Below are positions 1 to 11,416 of a stretch of 64,000 nucleotides of DNA, piece by piece. The position numbers and the translations under genes are program-made. Source of the stretch: Lepidurus packardi (Eukaryota > Arthropoda > Branchiopoda > Notostraca > Triopsidae); assembly GCA_023053545.1 (NCBI GenBank), contig JAKZAN010000001.1, positions 2,376,565 through 2,440,564 of the forward strand, given 5' to 3'. Below the pieces are notes generated by a model. That model was not told where the DNA came from and made no database searches. It saw only the letters and a list, made by a program, of their open reading frames with translations. The first letter of the stretch is position 1. Each line of letters opens with the position of its first letter.

Positions 1-14
1 GAGTTTTGGCAAAC

Positions 15-3000
15 CTTCAAAAGCTGACAGTCCACGGACAAAAGCCATCGTACGTCGCTTTGTATCAAAAATAGCTGTTCTTTATCACAAACAACAGCTA
101 CGTCTAACTTCCCTTGCTTTGTCACGCTCCCACCTATTCATGATAAAAAAAATTTAGAACGTATTAATACTGCTTTTAAAGAGCTGAGAGTTGACGACAA
201 AATTTTTTTTTCTAGTGCCTTTTTTCTAGTTTTCTAATAACTTCTTAATTTCATGATTCGTTACGTTTCAAGGTTTTCACAATTTATTGAGTTTTCACAA
301 GAAACTGAGTTTCTTACCTTCAGCTGAGTAATGGAAGGCAAGTAGAAGGACCAATTCAAGTTCATGGTATTCTTCCTTTAGTTCCCCTTCGGTTAAACTC
401 AAGACTAAAATGGGTGTGACTAACTGGGACATATCAACTGTCTGGAGCCGATACCCCGAGCGTTCAAATGCATCTGAAATGATAACAACATATTAAGGTA
501 TATAGAAACGTATACTTTGCGGAATCTTCTTATAGTTCTTTAAATTACTTTAGATTCCATCAAATGCTTTAAAAAAACAGAGATAGCTTTATTTTGACGT
601 AAAAGTATAGCCAAAGGGAAACAAATTGGTACTTTACCTTGTAAAAACTGTATAAAATTCTTAGTTCGTCTTTCGTCTCGCAGAATTAACAGGTGTGTCT
701 CGTCCTTGAATTGTAAACCGACTGCTTGATTTCTATACGTGATTGAAACAGACTTCAAGGCAGATAAAACGTACGACGTCATTTTTTGTAACCATTTTTC
801 GACCACCTCACTGGTAAAGACAAGAAAAATTCCCAAAATCATCTTCAACAATTAAGTTCACCTTTCAGGACCAATGATCTTCATAAAATAAACTCTATGG
901 CTCGTCAAAACTAGCAGAACTGGTTCTTCTGGATTCGTGTCATTCAAATCCACCAAACCTGCCTAAATAGAAAATCTTATAATTTTTGAATCACGATACG
1001 ATTCCATGCGGGATTTGCAAAACTTCCACGTTTGTACCTTAAGCACACCTAGGAATTCTTCCCCTCGTCCAGTCATCAAACTCATCTCGCAATATAGCTT
1101 CAAACGATGATCCACCTTTAAAAACGGTAGATTGTATTACACAATGTAAAAATTTTAGGATTCAATTAAACTTTTACCTGAGAAAAATCCACATACGAGT
1201 ACATAATATTCGCTAATCCGCTATCTGCCGACGAACGTGTGCTTTTTGTGCACGATTTAATTGATTGAGTGGACACGGATTCAGTTTTCCCCGACGTAAA
1301 AGAAACAAGTCTATTCCCACTCACCGGCTGCAGAAAATCGTCTCTAAATTAGGAAAATAAATAAAGATAAATTAGACAATTTTTAGCATAGTAACTTTTG
1401 AAGGCTTACTCTGAGCACAAAACAAAATTCGGGTTAGAGCCGCGTTCCTTGTCGGCCACAACTTCAATATCGCTTTCCCGATCTTCTTCTCGATCTCGAC
1501 CCTGTTTTTCGACCGTTAAGACCACTACTGACTCTTCACGAGTCTCCCGATCCTCCACAACGACATTTTCTCGTTCCAGAACGATAACATCATCGTCAAA
1601 CTTCTGTTCTGGGGCTTCCAGTCCTTCAGGAGTGGGTGAAATCGCGGTAGGGGGAACTGAACCGGGCTCAATTTTGAGCAGCTCAAGCTCCAAGGACTTC
1701 AATAGACTGATCTCTTCAGCAAGAATCGCCTTTTCTTCCTCTGCTGCGCTTTCATTGGCGCCAATTTTATTACCCCAGCCTAGTAATTGGCTCAATTCGC
1801 GAGCACCTTGGGAGTGGAGCCAGTCTCCAGGCCCAAAAGTGGCCACCAAGGCCTCCAATTTCTGTTTTGTTCCGTCTCTCAGCGAACTCATACCTTCAAA
1901 AATATGAAAGAAATTAGTCTGAAAAATTTCGAAATTTTAAATTTAAGACGAGGACACTTTCTAGTAAAACACGCAACTCACTGAGGTCAGGAAGGGTGAC
2001 AGAGAGTAGAGAATCTGTTTCTTCGTCATTAACGTCTGCAATTTCCGCAACACGGACCCGAATACGCCGCTTCTTCATTGAACTGGACGTTTTCAGCCTT
2101 CTACTGGATATACTAACACTGTCAGACGTTTTACAACCTAAACAAACCCAATCACTTTGCCAATTAAATCCAAAAATTGTATTTCCCAAGAATTCACCTT
2201 CTGAAATGGGCGAAATTCGAGTTGGACTTCGAAATTCTACCGTTCGAAATACCGGAAGTGGGAGTTTCGAAAGACTTTCGTCATGTTTATCCAACTTGGG
2301 ACTTAATGGAGACGGCAAAGAAGACGTAGAAGATAAAACTTCGATTGGGGGCGGACTAGGAGTGGGTATCGGGGAGGGTATAGATAAAATTGGTGGCGGG
2401 GGCATTGGCGGTACGGTTTGGACTGAAAGAACGCGGGTTATTAGTGGGATCGTGCGGCAATTTGTTCCTAACTGGTTCAATTCGCTGCGAAGCAAGGGCT
2501 TCGCATCTAAACGAAACTAAACACAAAAATAATTTGATAAAGATTAAATATTTGAAATTTTAGTACAAGAAATTTAGTAACGGTATACTTTTTCTTTTGG
2601 GACACAAGGCGATAAGTGACGGCTAACCAGGAGCCGATACAATGAATGGGAGGCAATAGGATTTCTTTCTAAGTAAAGGCGGCGTAACTTGGGCAAATTA
2701 CCAATGGAACTAATGCTTTCAGTAGTCGCTAAGCAATTGTAAGATGCATCTAATTCTTGCAAGCTAATCAACGTCTCCAAACCTATATAGAATATATAAA
2801 TAATGATTCATTGAAACCTTTCTCCAAAACGAATTGGTTTGAATTTTTAGGTTGGTACCTTTAAGCGAGTCAAGTTGATTGTGCCGCAGCAGTAAAATCT
2901 GCAGATTTTTGCTAGCGCTGGGTGATAAATAAGGAACACGAACAAGTCGGTTGAAGCTGATATTTAGTTGCGTTAAATGGGAAAGATACGCTAAGCTGTG

Positions 3001-3558
3001 GATTTCCTGGCTGCTCAAATGGTTTTTACTCAGATCCAAGTACTTGAGCCACGGCGTGAGCTTAAAAGCTTCGCCCAGATAAAGGTGTTCGTGGTGCGTG
3101 AAAATAGCCTCGGTAAGTTCGCTCCAAAGGAAACAATCCAAGCAATGATCAGCGCCGCAATGGACAAATAAACTTTCCAGGTTGCTTAGTCCCGACTGAC
3201 AGACCAAAAATTTTAGATAGGCTCGTAGTCTGCTTAAGCCTTTCAGTTGTTCCACATACACGTTTTTCAACTTTAAAACGCTGATATTGACGAAATAAGA
3301 GACGTCTAAGCATTCGTGGGCCAAATTTGCATTGCTTCCGAGGATTTGAAGTAATTTTACGGCTTGGCATAACTGTTGTAACACCTCTATGTCACTCGAT
3401 AGAAAACGACGAGAGTTTTGGGTCCCTAAAGTCTGGCTAAGTTCTTCCATTAGCGAGGAATTTAAGGTCAGTTTCTTGCCCATTCCTGTGCCTAGCGTTT
3501 CTTGACGTTGCAGCAGGCTATAAACCATCTCAGCCACAAGAGCAGAATTTCTGGCCAT
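15..3558 (-). CDS. STK11IP: STK11IP/LIP1 (LKB1-interacting protein) homologue, 5' ten exons
   Basis: Leucine-rich-repeat protein of the serine/threonine kinase 11 interacting family; in vertebrates it binds LKB1 and is reported on lysosomes. Ten exons can be read, all GT-AG: 3558-2859, 2782-2589, 2516-1982, 1893-1410, 1343-1178, 1115-1038, 962-862, 810-638, 473-318 and 133-15. Phases agree throughout and give 902 codons before the gene leaves the window at a donor (14-13). The ATG at 3558 has a strong context (ACC ATG G); no ATG lies upstream in frame. The N-terminal third carries LRRs (LKYLDLSKNHL, LTQLNISFNRL, LRRLYLERNP). A basic RIRVRVAEI segment follows, matching the family's KSRVRVRRASI region, then a linker with proline and acidic stretches, then the PH-like C-terminal region starting VDHRLKLYCEM. 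The order and many local matches agree with remembered vertebrate STK11IP, so orthology is likely. No lesions were seen. Confidence 0.88.
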
Positions 3559-5047
3559 GGTTTTAACTTTGTGAGTTTTATATACACCCAACAGTTATTA
3601 AAATGAAAAAATCATATCACACCAACCCAAGGCCACCACAAAAGTAAACAGCAACAAACCAATTACTACTGCTCCTTCTGGACGGCGAAAACTGGAACTG
3701 CTGAGGATAAACACTTTTCTTCATTCTACTTCTTTGTGTTGTTAAAGACGACAGGCGAAGAAGCTACTAAAAGACGCCTTTTCGGAGGATCGGACTTCTC
3801 AAAAGCTTACCGGTCTGACCGCTAAATTTTCTGTGGCATGCTGTCAGTATGAAGAGAGCCGTTTCTGTCTGGGAGCGTCAATATATCGGTGGATCCCGTC
3901 GTGGTATGTGGTAGTGCGTGAATTAGTGAATATTGAATTTAACTGACGTTAATGTCAAAAAGTTAACGTTATGTTGACGTTTCTTCTATTTAGTGTAGTT
4001 CCCAATTACGGCATGATATTTTTTTCTTTATCCAGGGATAAGGCGTAAGTAAAGCTGGTCTTTCTTATTATTATTTCGTATATTCCTAAAAATAGCACCC
4101 GCGTTAGTTGCACGAACTGAGCTGTAAGGTTTTCGTTGTTGGAGCTTACACTCGGTTAGTCGTGTTTCTTACGGTGGAAGCGACTTCATCATGATTAGAA
4201 ATTTAGTTTTTATTTATCTATTTTCGCCTGCGAGATTTTGAGGTTCATATTTGTATGTGAATAAATTTTCCCGCCACTAGAGACAAACAAAGGTACACAA
4301 TGCTGTAGCTGCTGCTTTGGCAGGAAACGGCAGCAGCATCCGCAGTTTTAGCCATGAAAATGTTGTCAATGCTCAGCAGAGCGATGAGGCAAAAAATGGC
4401 GGAATATTTTGCTACTATTTCAATAAAGGCTTTGTTGAGTTTTGAACCGCCAGAGCAATGACGAATATTGTCAGACTTTTCCCTTGAGGTTCCTTTTGCA
4501 CTCGGAAAAGTCCTTTTTAATTCTGAAATGTTCTTTTCATTTTAGTTTTTATGTCATAAGAAGAGCCAGACACAATGGAGTTTAAATATTTCATTTATAA
4601 CATGCTTGTAACATGGTTCATAACAAGTACATTTAAGTTTATTCTACGTTTAATTAAAAAATTGGTGAAAATATTGCCATTTCAAGAAGCACGCTAAACC
4701 AAGTGTGCTCGTTTACAACAGCGCACAACTCAGTATGTGCAACTGAAAATGGCGCTGATTTGCGCCACAACTTCCTTAAAACACACAATTATTTTAATTG
4801 TGTCGCCTGTTTTGGTGATGTGATTACCGTGCAATGGAAACTATTGTTTCCTTTTGCCGGAATCTCGAACTGACTCGTTTCTGCTGAAATGAAACAGTTC
4901 TGTCCGAGATCGCTCTGGTAGATATACTACCGGTGCACTCATGAACATTCATCACAAGGCATTTAATACGGAAAATATATTTAAGAGGGGGTTACCCCAA
5001 TAACTTAGCAAGAAACTAAAGTTGAAGGCCTTGTTAAAGTTTTGCAC
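3559..5047. other. Intergenic region upstream of STK11IP
   Basis: AT-rich and without a long open frame. It would contain the STK11IP promoter. Two things stand out: a short open stretch from an ATG at 3849 ending at a good splice donor (see findings), and a copy of the motif GACGCCTTTTCGGAGGA at 3773-3789 that recurs in inverse orientation near 14.2-14.4 kb. Nothing else could be assigned. Confidence 0.5.
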
Positions 5048-6027
5048 TTAACAGGACAAAGCACAGGAGATGCAATTGAAAACAATTGATTTCAGGTCCT
5101 CTGCGTTGAGACCCGCTCTAATTAAACCTGGCACACACTCTTCGTGGAACCAGCTGTTGCATTCATTGCATGCGATCCATTGACAATTCTCTGGATCACT
5201 CGGAGCATTTTGCTTAAAGCACGTGGCCCAAAATGCGGGTGTTATGTCGTCCAGTATCTGGTCATCAATTTTTGCTGTTTTGCTTCGTTTCCGTGTTTCT
5301 TTGCGAGTAGCAGTAAAAATCCCTACTCTGAGGTTTTGTCACGGCATTTTTACTTGCAGAAATTTTATCTTCAAATATTTCTTGTAAATTTTTGGCAGGT
5401 TCCTGTTCAGTTAAAATTTTGAAGGATACAGCCGTGCTAATCATGTGAACAAATTGTTCCCTTGTGTAATTAGTTTGTTTAATTATTAGATTATGGATAA
5501 TTTCATTACAAGTGTCCAGCAACTTTTTCGCTAACAAGGTATTATCTTCTAATTTTGCAGGCAATAACTTATCTGCCATATGCACGCCGTCTTTTTCGAT
5601 AGCAACGGCGTCGACATGAGAGTGTCTCTGATCGTTCGTTAGCGGTGGGATAACTCTGTGAATATGTTTGCAGACAAACTTTAAAAAGTAGAAGTCTTTC
5701 CAGTCACATGAGAATGCATGTCGACATGCTCCGCACAGGCCACATCGATTAAAACAATCAGGTTGGGTGCATAGTCCGTCGTAATGTCTAATTACTAAGT
5801 GAGAGATACCAGGATTTGACTGCGATTGCACGCGCCAAGTTTTCGCATCCAAAATCGTCACGTGCTCATCAGGTATCTTTTTCGATCTATAATGCCTAAT
5901 ATGAATTTGTTTGAGACTATAACTATAGTAGCCTCTATTGTAGAGCACTACCTGTTTATGCATTCTACGAGTTGAAACATCTTTCAAGTGCTCGACGAGT
6001 GAGTCGATTCTACGGTTAAATACACCC

Positions 6028-6032
<5 letters not shown>
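5048..6032 (-). pseudogene. MULE transposase, C-terminal part (SWIM-like and PHD-like zinc fingers)
   Basis: This is the downstream half of the Mutator-like transposase whose upstream half lies at 7491-8940; a LINE (6033-7490) separates them. Reading starts at the codons for MAGVFNRRIDSLVEHLKD, and the first residues MAGV are also the last of the upstream half, as expected from a target-site duplication. A Cys/His cluster follows (CTQPDCFNRCGLC, then FVCKHIH) resembling the SWIM finger that commonly follows MULE DDE domains. The first frame stops at 5265. Shifting by one base near a run of T at about 5312-5325 opens a frame to a TAA at 5050-5048 that encodes a basic KRSK stretch and a PHD-like cluster (CQWIACNECNSWFHEEC). 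The frame break is either a real lesion or an unrecognised intron. With the LINE insertion, the gene is not functional as it stands. Confidence 0.7.
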
Positions 6033-6068
<36 letters not shown>

Positions 6069-7490
6069 TAAATCCATCGTAGGCTTCCGCCTGTTGATGG
6101 TTCTTTATTCTCAGTTGCGGTGATTACAATATATTGTTAAAATTGGCGAACAAGTAAAACAGGTTAGTGGACAAGGGAAGGTATTATACCTCATCTTGGT
6201 CCATACAGGGTTAAAACTGATGGGAAAAGGAGAGGAGGGTAAGGATAGGGAGGGAGGGCTGCGAGTAAACTTAGGGTTTTGCTAGTTCTTTCATTTGGTG
6301 CGCAAAGGTTGATAATAATCCGAATGTTCTTGGATCCGAAAGGATAGTTTTGGGGTTGAAATGAATTTTTAAAATGGATAATCCCCGCAGAAGTTTCGCA
6401 CGATCTTGATTGAGTCTGCTACAGTGAATCAGGAGATGTGGTACGTCTTGTTTAGCTTGAGATCGGCAGATACAAGAGTCGCTGTCAATCCTTTTAATGC
6501 GTTTGAGGTAAGCTTTGCAGGCGAAATGGGTTGTTCTGATTTGAATGATTGTTGATAAAATATGGCGGGGAATCCCTGAGGCAATGATTGGTTTTTTTTC
6601 TGGTGAGGCATCTAGATCTTTTATTACACATTGAGTTTTTTTTCCAGTTTTCGCACCAAATGTTAAAAAGGTAACTTGAGATTTGGTTCTTAGCATCCGC
6701 CAGGGAGGTGGGAGGTTTAATCCATACTTTTAAAATAATTTGACGTGCTCTTTCGGAGCATGATATATAGCTTTTACGTTTTGACAGTTCTTGGTTGATT
6801 GGCCATTTGTTCCAATTCTTAGTTGCAAAAAAGTTGAGGTGACTTTTCTTTAAAATTAATTCCAAAGGAAGTATCCCTGTTTCAACCTGGAGGGCTACTG
6901 AAGGAGTGGTTTTTAGTGCTCCTGTAATCGTGAGTAAACCTTTCCTAAACAATTGTCGGAGTGGTTCTAGTCTTGAGATCGGGACGGTGCACCATGCTGG
7001 GAAGGCGTATAACATTTTAGCAATTGTCGTTGCACGGAAAAGAGTTTTAAGTTGGTTACTAGTAACAGCTTTGCACCACTTGGTGATTTGGTTAATTCTT
7101 ATTAACGAGAAGTTGCACTGGTTGACCAGGTAAGAAATGTGATTTGTCCACCTAAGTTGGTGGTCGAAGTGGAGTCCCAGATAGCGGACTGAAGTTTTCG
7201 GAAGAATTGTGGTTTGACCCCAAATAAGAGGAGCATCTTCTAATGTCCTTTTCCGGTAAAAATGGATTAATTCAGTTTTCTCTTTTGCGAAACGAAGGTT
7301 TAGCCGTATACCCCATTTCTCAAGTGCGGAGATATTACGTGCTAGGAGTTGAACATTTTGCTCGCTTGAATTGCTACATGTAGTTAAAATTGTATCGTCA
7401 GCGAAACCTTGAAGGCTGATTTTTTTACGTTTAATCGTGTTGAAGCAACCATTAATATAAACTAGAAACAAAAGGGGAACAAAAGAAACA
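6033..7490 (-). mobile_element. LINE copy A, 5'-truncated non-LTR retrotransposon inside the MULE gene
   Basis: A 1.46-kb LINE remnant. The poly(A) tail is a run of 32 T on the plus strand (6032-6063), and the 5' end is truncated within the reverse transcriptase at 7490. It is flanked by an 11-bp direct repeat, ACACCCGCCAT, at 6022-6032 and 7491-7501, which is the target-site duplication. Removing the insert and one repeat joins the MULE reading frame exactly. The 3' end carries the hairpin AGGCGGAAGCCT just before the tail, shared with LINE copies B (29895-33812) and C (48527-53473), so all three belong to one family. Confidence 0.93.
6271..7490 (-). pseudogene. LINE A ORF2 remnant (C-terminal half of reverse transcriptase and tail)
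   Basis: The frame enters from the upstream MULE sequence and begins in the RT palm. FADDTILTTCS contains the catalytic FADD box, followed by VRYLGLHFD and a C-terminal zinc-like cluster (CICRSQAKQDVPHLLIHC) ending at the stop at 6271. One frame change is needed at about 6640, in an A-rich stretch; before it the frame runs to 6494, after it the second frame covers 6696-6271. Endonuclease and N-terminal RT are absent because of 5' truncation. It matches LINE C ORF2 closely in order and motifs. Confidence 0.85.
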
Positions 7491-8940
7491 CCCGCCATGA
7501 TCTCGTGTTTTAGATGGCGATGGTACGTTTCTAAGACCATGTTTGTTCGCACATACATATCTTTGTAATTATATCCAGCAAATGTAGATATACGCTTGTT
7601 GTATTCATCGTAAAAGTATGTGAAGAAGGACCAATGTTTCTCCTCAATATAAGTTAAAAATTGGGTGTAAGTCCTTCGAAAATCTATTTCATCCCTAATG
7701 CATATTAAACGCTGTAGGGAAGAAAAGATGTGGTCAGAAATTTCACTCGTAACTTGTGCCTGGAGCTTGGTTAGGTTTTTTTTCCAGGCTCGGAGGACGT
7801 GCCAAATGCAGATACGTCTTTGTGTTTTGCTGGTATCGAATACCTTTCCCCAGGCGTTCCAGTACTGGTCCGCCATATCGCTCATGAATTGCTTCGGCTT
7901 TAATTCTCCTGTTCTCTCTTTCAGTTTACTGAAGAAGTATTTAATAACTACCTCGTGTTCCCGGTCGCTCACTAAAAAAGCCACTGGGTATCCCATTCGG
8001 GACTTGTCTAACACCATTAAGGTAGTTAAGACAAAAGCATATTTATTAATTCGATAGGTACTGTCTATCAAAACACAGTCATCCTTATATAGATTTAAAG
8101 CCTCCGCTTGAGACTGGAACATTATCCCTAGGGCGAAATTTTTCTCTTCAAGACCCGAATCGTTGTCTTGAGTGCCCTGACCCTTGTAGAGGAAAACAGG
8201 GTTATAATCTGCTTTTGCCATTTCTTCTACCCAAAGAGTAACACTAACGTGATCATATTGATGTTTTCTTAGTGCTTTCGAGAATTTTTGCGCTAAATTA
8301 CGTACATCTTTGGGTGTTACAAGCTTGTTGATGTTTATATTTTCCTGGTCAATATCCCCTGCCAATTGTTCCACTATGACATGGGTAGGCATTTGAAGGT
8401 AAATCATTTTCCCCATCTTCGCTTTCACAGACACCTGAATCCTATTTCGGCCAGGGAGCCTATCATGAGGAATGTGGAATCGGCAGTAATCAATGGCGAC
8501 TTTGCCTGTCTTTGTGTTTAGATTAACTTGCACAAAGGAGGCGCAACTTACCCCTGTACGGAGCGATTTTTGCTGCTTAATGGCACGATGACCTTCGCTT
8601 TTATTCTTATAAACGTAGGACCTGTTGCATACGTAACTGATGACAGTACGATCCTTGCATTGTCTTTCCCCCCTTCGGGTGACCCAAGACGTGTTGTCTT
8701 CAAGTTCCGTATGCTCTTTCCATTGGTAGAAGCTTTGTATGTCAGGAAAGGCTTCTGACTTAATTTGACATTCAATTTGATCATGTGTATCCTTTATATG
8801 CCTAACTAGTGTAACGTAACTAGTTAAGCTTTCTTTACACAAGTAGCAAATAATCCTAAAACTGGAACCTTTTGTTTTCTTGTTATTTTGACTTGACGAA
8901 TTGCTAACTTCTACTTCTTGTTGTATTTGCAGTTCATCTG
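7491..8940 (-). pseudogene. MULE transposase, N-terminal part (C2H2 finger and DDE domain)
   Basis: Upstream half of a Mutator-like transposase. A C2H2 finger near the start (CYLCKESL, then RHIKDTH) is followed by a FAR1/WRKY-like basic region and a MULE DDE core: DSTYRINKYAFVL (first Asp), a conserved SDMADQYWNAW (second Asp) and CIWHVLRAW, the C-x2-H signature typical of MULE transposases. The open frame extends upstream of 8842 to about 8940, where a polypyrimidine-AG sequence could be a splice acceptor; no convincing ATG was found, so the N terminus is undefined. The frame runs into LINE A at 7491. The terminal inverted repeats of the transposon could not be located by eye. Confidence 0.8.
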
Positions 8941-9793
8941 TCGGGAGAACATCTTGAGAAAAAAAAATAAAGGTTGGATGCGAACCTTAATGCCACCATG
9001 TTTTAGAGTCGAACATCGCCATCTTTGGGTCCAGACCGTTTTAACTTTTACCGGCCTCAAGTTACGCAGAGACATAGAAGCGAGTCTTACGCAAAGGTGT
9101 GTATACAGTAGGATTAGCAATGCTATACCTGCTTCCTTTTACTTTAATTAGATATCGTTCATATAAAACAACTATGGCTTCTCATAGATTTAACATAGGT
9201 AACTTCATTTTGGTTAAGTTCCATTAAGTCTACAGTGCACTTATCAATATCATGATTGACCATCGAACCAAGACATGGCGACCCTCAATGCACAAAGATG
9301 GTGACATTCGACAATGGGTAAGTTGTGTGGTGTGCAATGCTGCATAAAGGACAAAAGAAAGTAAGAACTACCGAATCCAAATGCTGCAGTACTTCTAGTC
9401 GTCGTCAAAGTTGCAGGCGAAGAAAATCAAAGTGAAGATGATTCAGAGCTGAGGCAAGAAGGGCTGAAACTTTTTCAAAGAACAACAAGCAAGGGGGAAA
9501 CTTCGAGTCGTACTGAAACGCTGTGGCAAGTGGTAAGCGGTTTTACCGTAGCTGTTGCTGTTGGTCCAGCAGAGGCGAAAAGTCAGTTGCGTTAGCTCAA
9601 ATGCGAGCAACCTTTACCCCTCGTGAAAACACAAAAAAAAACAGTTGAACATGAGTCATTTTCCGCATAAATATTAATACGTTGCACAAGCGTAAGAATA
9701 AGTAACGGTTTTCGTTTTATGAAAAATTTATTTTCAAATTTGCACCTATCGTTATGCAAACGTTCAGCCAAACATTATTCTAAGGCATAATGT
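8941..9793. other. Intergenic between MULE and the CCHC gene
   Basis: May include the 5' exon, promoter or terminal repeat of the MULE element (the minus strand is open through 9120-8941 with a possible ATG at about 9080), but nothing could be fixed. From about 9180 the sequence is AT-rich with no open frame and no recognised element. Confidence 0.4.
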
Positions 9794-9863
9794 TTAGCCT
9801 GAATGCTTAGTTGCTACCGCTGCGGCTTCGCTGTCCGCCGTTGCGGCTTCGGGAGCTGCGTAA

Positions 9864-10191
9864 AGCTTCGTGCCCACTGGCAGTCAAATTGAATCAGTCG
9901 TCAGTCCCAGTCACGAAATGGCTTGACTGAGGGAGTGGTTTGGGCTCTGTTTTGGCTGACTGATAATGACGGAGATAATTCAAATGGAATTGAATTGAGG
10001 ACCCTTGACGCATTGACTGATCCTGAAAGGAACACATTGCCAAGAAATGTTGTATGAAAAACATGCATGAAACTTTGTTATTTGATTATTAATATAATAC
10101 ATAAATACTGTTAAAGCCATACGAATTAACTGTATTTGCGCTGAAATGTTTTTAGTGCCGAGAAAGCAACTTGAGATCAACGGCAACGCCA
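9864..10191 (+). repeat. Harbinger left terminal inverted repeat
   Basis: 328 bp, the reverse complement of 11417-11744 with few mismatches (for example GATAATGAC against GATACTGAC). The outer end reads CTTCGTGCCCACTGGCAGTC just inside the TAA duplication; the inner end is GGCAACGCCA. Confidence 0.92.
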
Positions 10192-10296
10192 TGTTTTCGT
10201 TTGTTGTGTTTCCAAAACAAAGCTGCAAAATACATTCTTTGGTTTCATTTCGCGGTCTTTGTTATCCTTGCTTGGATTATTTTTAAGTGAGAGAAA

Positions 10297-10708
10297 ATGA
10301 ACGCAGTAGCTTTACAGAGCGCAGTGACAGCTTTTGCGTTATTGCTGGCAGTTCAGGCTAATGCAGATAACGTTGTAGCTGCAAAAGTATTAGCTACGCT
10401 TGAAAGGGAAAGACGAAAACGACAAAGAATTGTGTGGGTTCGTCCTTTCCTTTTAGATAGGCAGACTTTCGGTAACTTCACCACTGTGTTTGCGAAGTTA
10501 ATGGCCATTGATGAAAAATACTTTTTCCACTACTTACGGATGACTAAAGCTCAATACTTCGAGCTATTGGACCTCGTAAAGACCGACATAGAAAAGAAGA
10601 CCACATTATTTAGAAACCCTGTATCTCCCGAAGAGCGACTAGTTGTAACCGTACGTTTTTTATCGACTGGGGAAAGTCAAAGGTCACTGTCTTTCCAATT
10701 TCGCTTAG
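10297..10708 (+). pseudogene. HARBI1-like transposase, first exon only
   Basis: Starts at ATG 10297. The Ala-rich N terminus is followed by a basic stretch (RERRKRQR) and the signature RIVWVRPFLLDRQTFGNF, then a helix-rich segment (YFFHYLRMTKAQYFELLDLV) and SPEERLVVTVRFLSTGES, typical of the N-terminal DNA-binding part of Harbinger transposases. It ends at a splice donor (G|GTATGT at 10709, phase 1) after SFQFRLG. The downstream exons with the DDE triad are absent: the following bases already belong to the convergent MADF gene. It cannot encode a working transposase. Confidence 0.82.
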
Positions 10709-10718
10709 GTATGTTGTA

Positions 10719-11377
10719 TTAAATATTAAAAATTTGACTAGCCGATGTATCACTGTCCACAGTTAAAGCAGCGGGCGTGCTTGCACGACTGACACCTATA
10801 AGTAGAAAAATGTCTGTCATACAATCAATGACGTTAATGATTTTATACTTACAATAAAACTCTTGGCTCTCTGACGGTAGCGGAGTTAGACTAGGCTCTA
10901 CAAAAATTTCTTCACTTAATATAAGGTCGTCTTCGAAGTTAGAAGTAGTCCTATAAAGACTTCTTAGTAAAGAAACACAATACAACTATTACATACTCCG
11001 TTGGCGGACAGTCATCAATAAAGGACATAGCTTCCAAAAATGTCCAAGCCTTCTTATTTGAAGCTTCACTCCCACTTGGTATTTTTTTGCTCGTGCGCTT
11101 TGCGCGCATATAGTTGCTTCTCAAATTATCCCAGGTGGACTTGCAAACAGAATCTGCAATTGAAGGATTAATATAACTAAGGAATTTTGAGGATATTATT
11201 CTTTGTTTGCTTACCTGGGAAACAAACTTCGGCACTTATCTTTTCCCAGCAATTTTTACGGACAGATGCATCCTTATAGTCCGCGCGTGACAATCTATAG
11301 AGAGCTGGGTAATTCCGGACACATTCAATTAAATGAAACTTCTCTGAATCTTTCATTTTCTTCTCTTCACTTGCCAT
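10719..11377 (-). CDS. MADF (Myb/SANT-like) accessory protein of the Harbinger element
   Basis: Second protein of PIF/Harbinger elements, which in known members helps the transposase bind DNA and enter the nucleus. Exons: 11377-11215, 11153-10997, 10950-10853, and a last exon near 10796-10719. The protein begins MASEEKKMKDSEKFHLIE and contains a full MADF domain (CVRNYPALYRL, NCWEKISAEV, CKSTWDNLRSNYMRAKR, KKAWTFLEAMSFI), then an acidic tail. The start is the ATG with codons MASEEKK; an upstream in-frame ATG would add 20 residues lying partly in the terminal repeat. The reading frame of the last exon is uncertain because two continuations are possible at the 10795 acceptor. No stop lies in the first three exons, so the gene may still be functional although its transposase partner is gone. 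Confidence 0.75.
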
Positions 11378-11416
11378 GCAATGTATTCTTTTGGCGCCTT
11401 GTTTACTACAAATATG

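Noticed and set aside
1398-2520. Long plus-strand open frames (169 and 174 codons) opposite STK11IP exons
   Set aside because: They are serine- or glycine-rich antisense shadows of exons 3 and 4, whose splice phases and domain matches are consistent on the minus strand.
9320-9365. ATG with MGKLCGVQCCIKDKRK, resembling the start of a THAP-type protein
   Set aside because: Only 16 codons before a stop or donor, no second half of a THAP finger, and no downstream exon seen.
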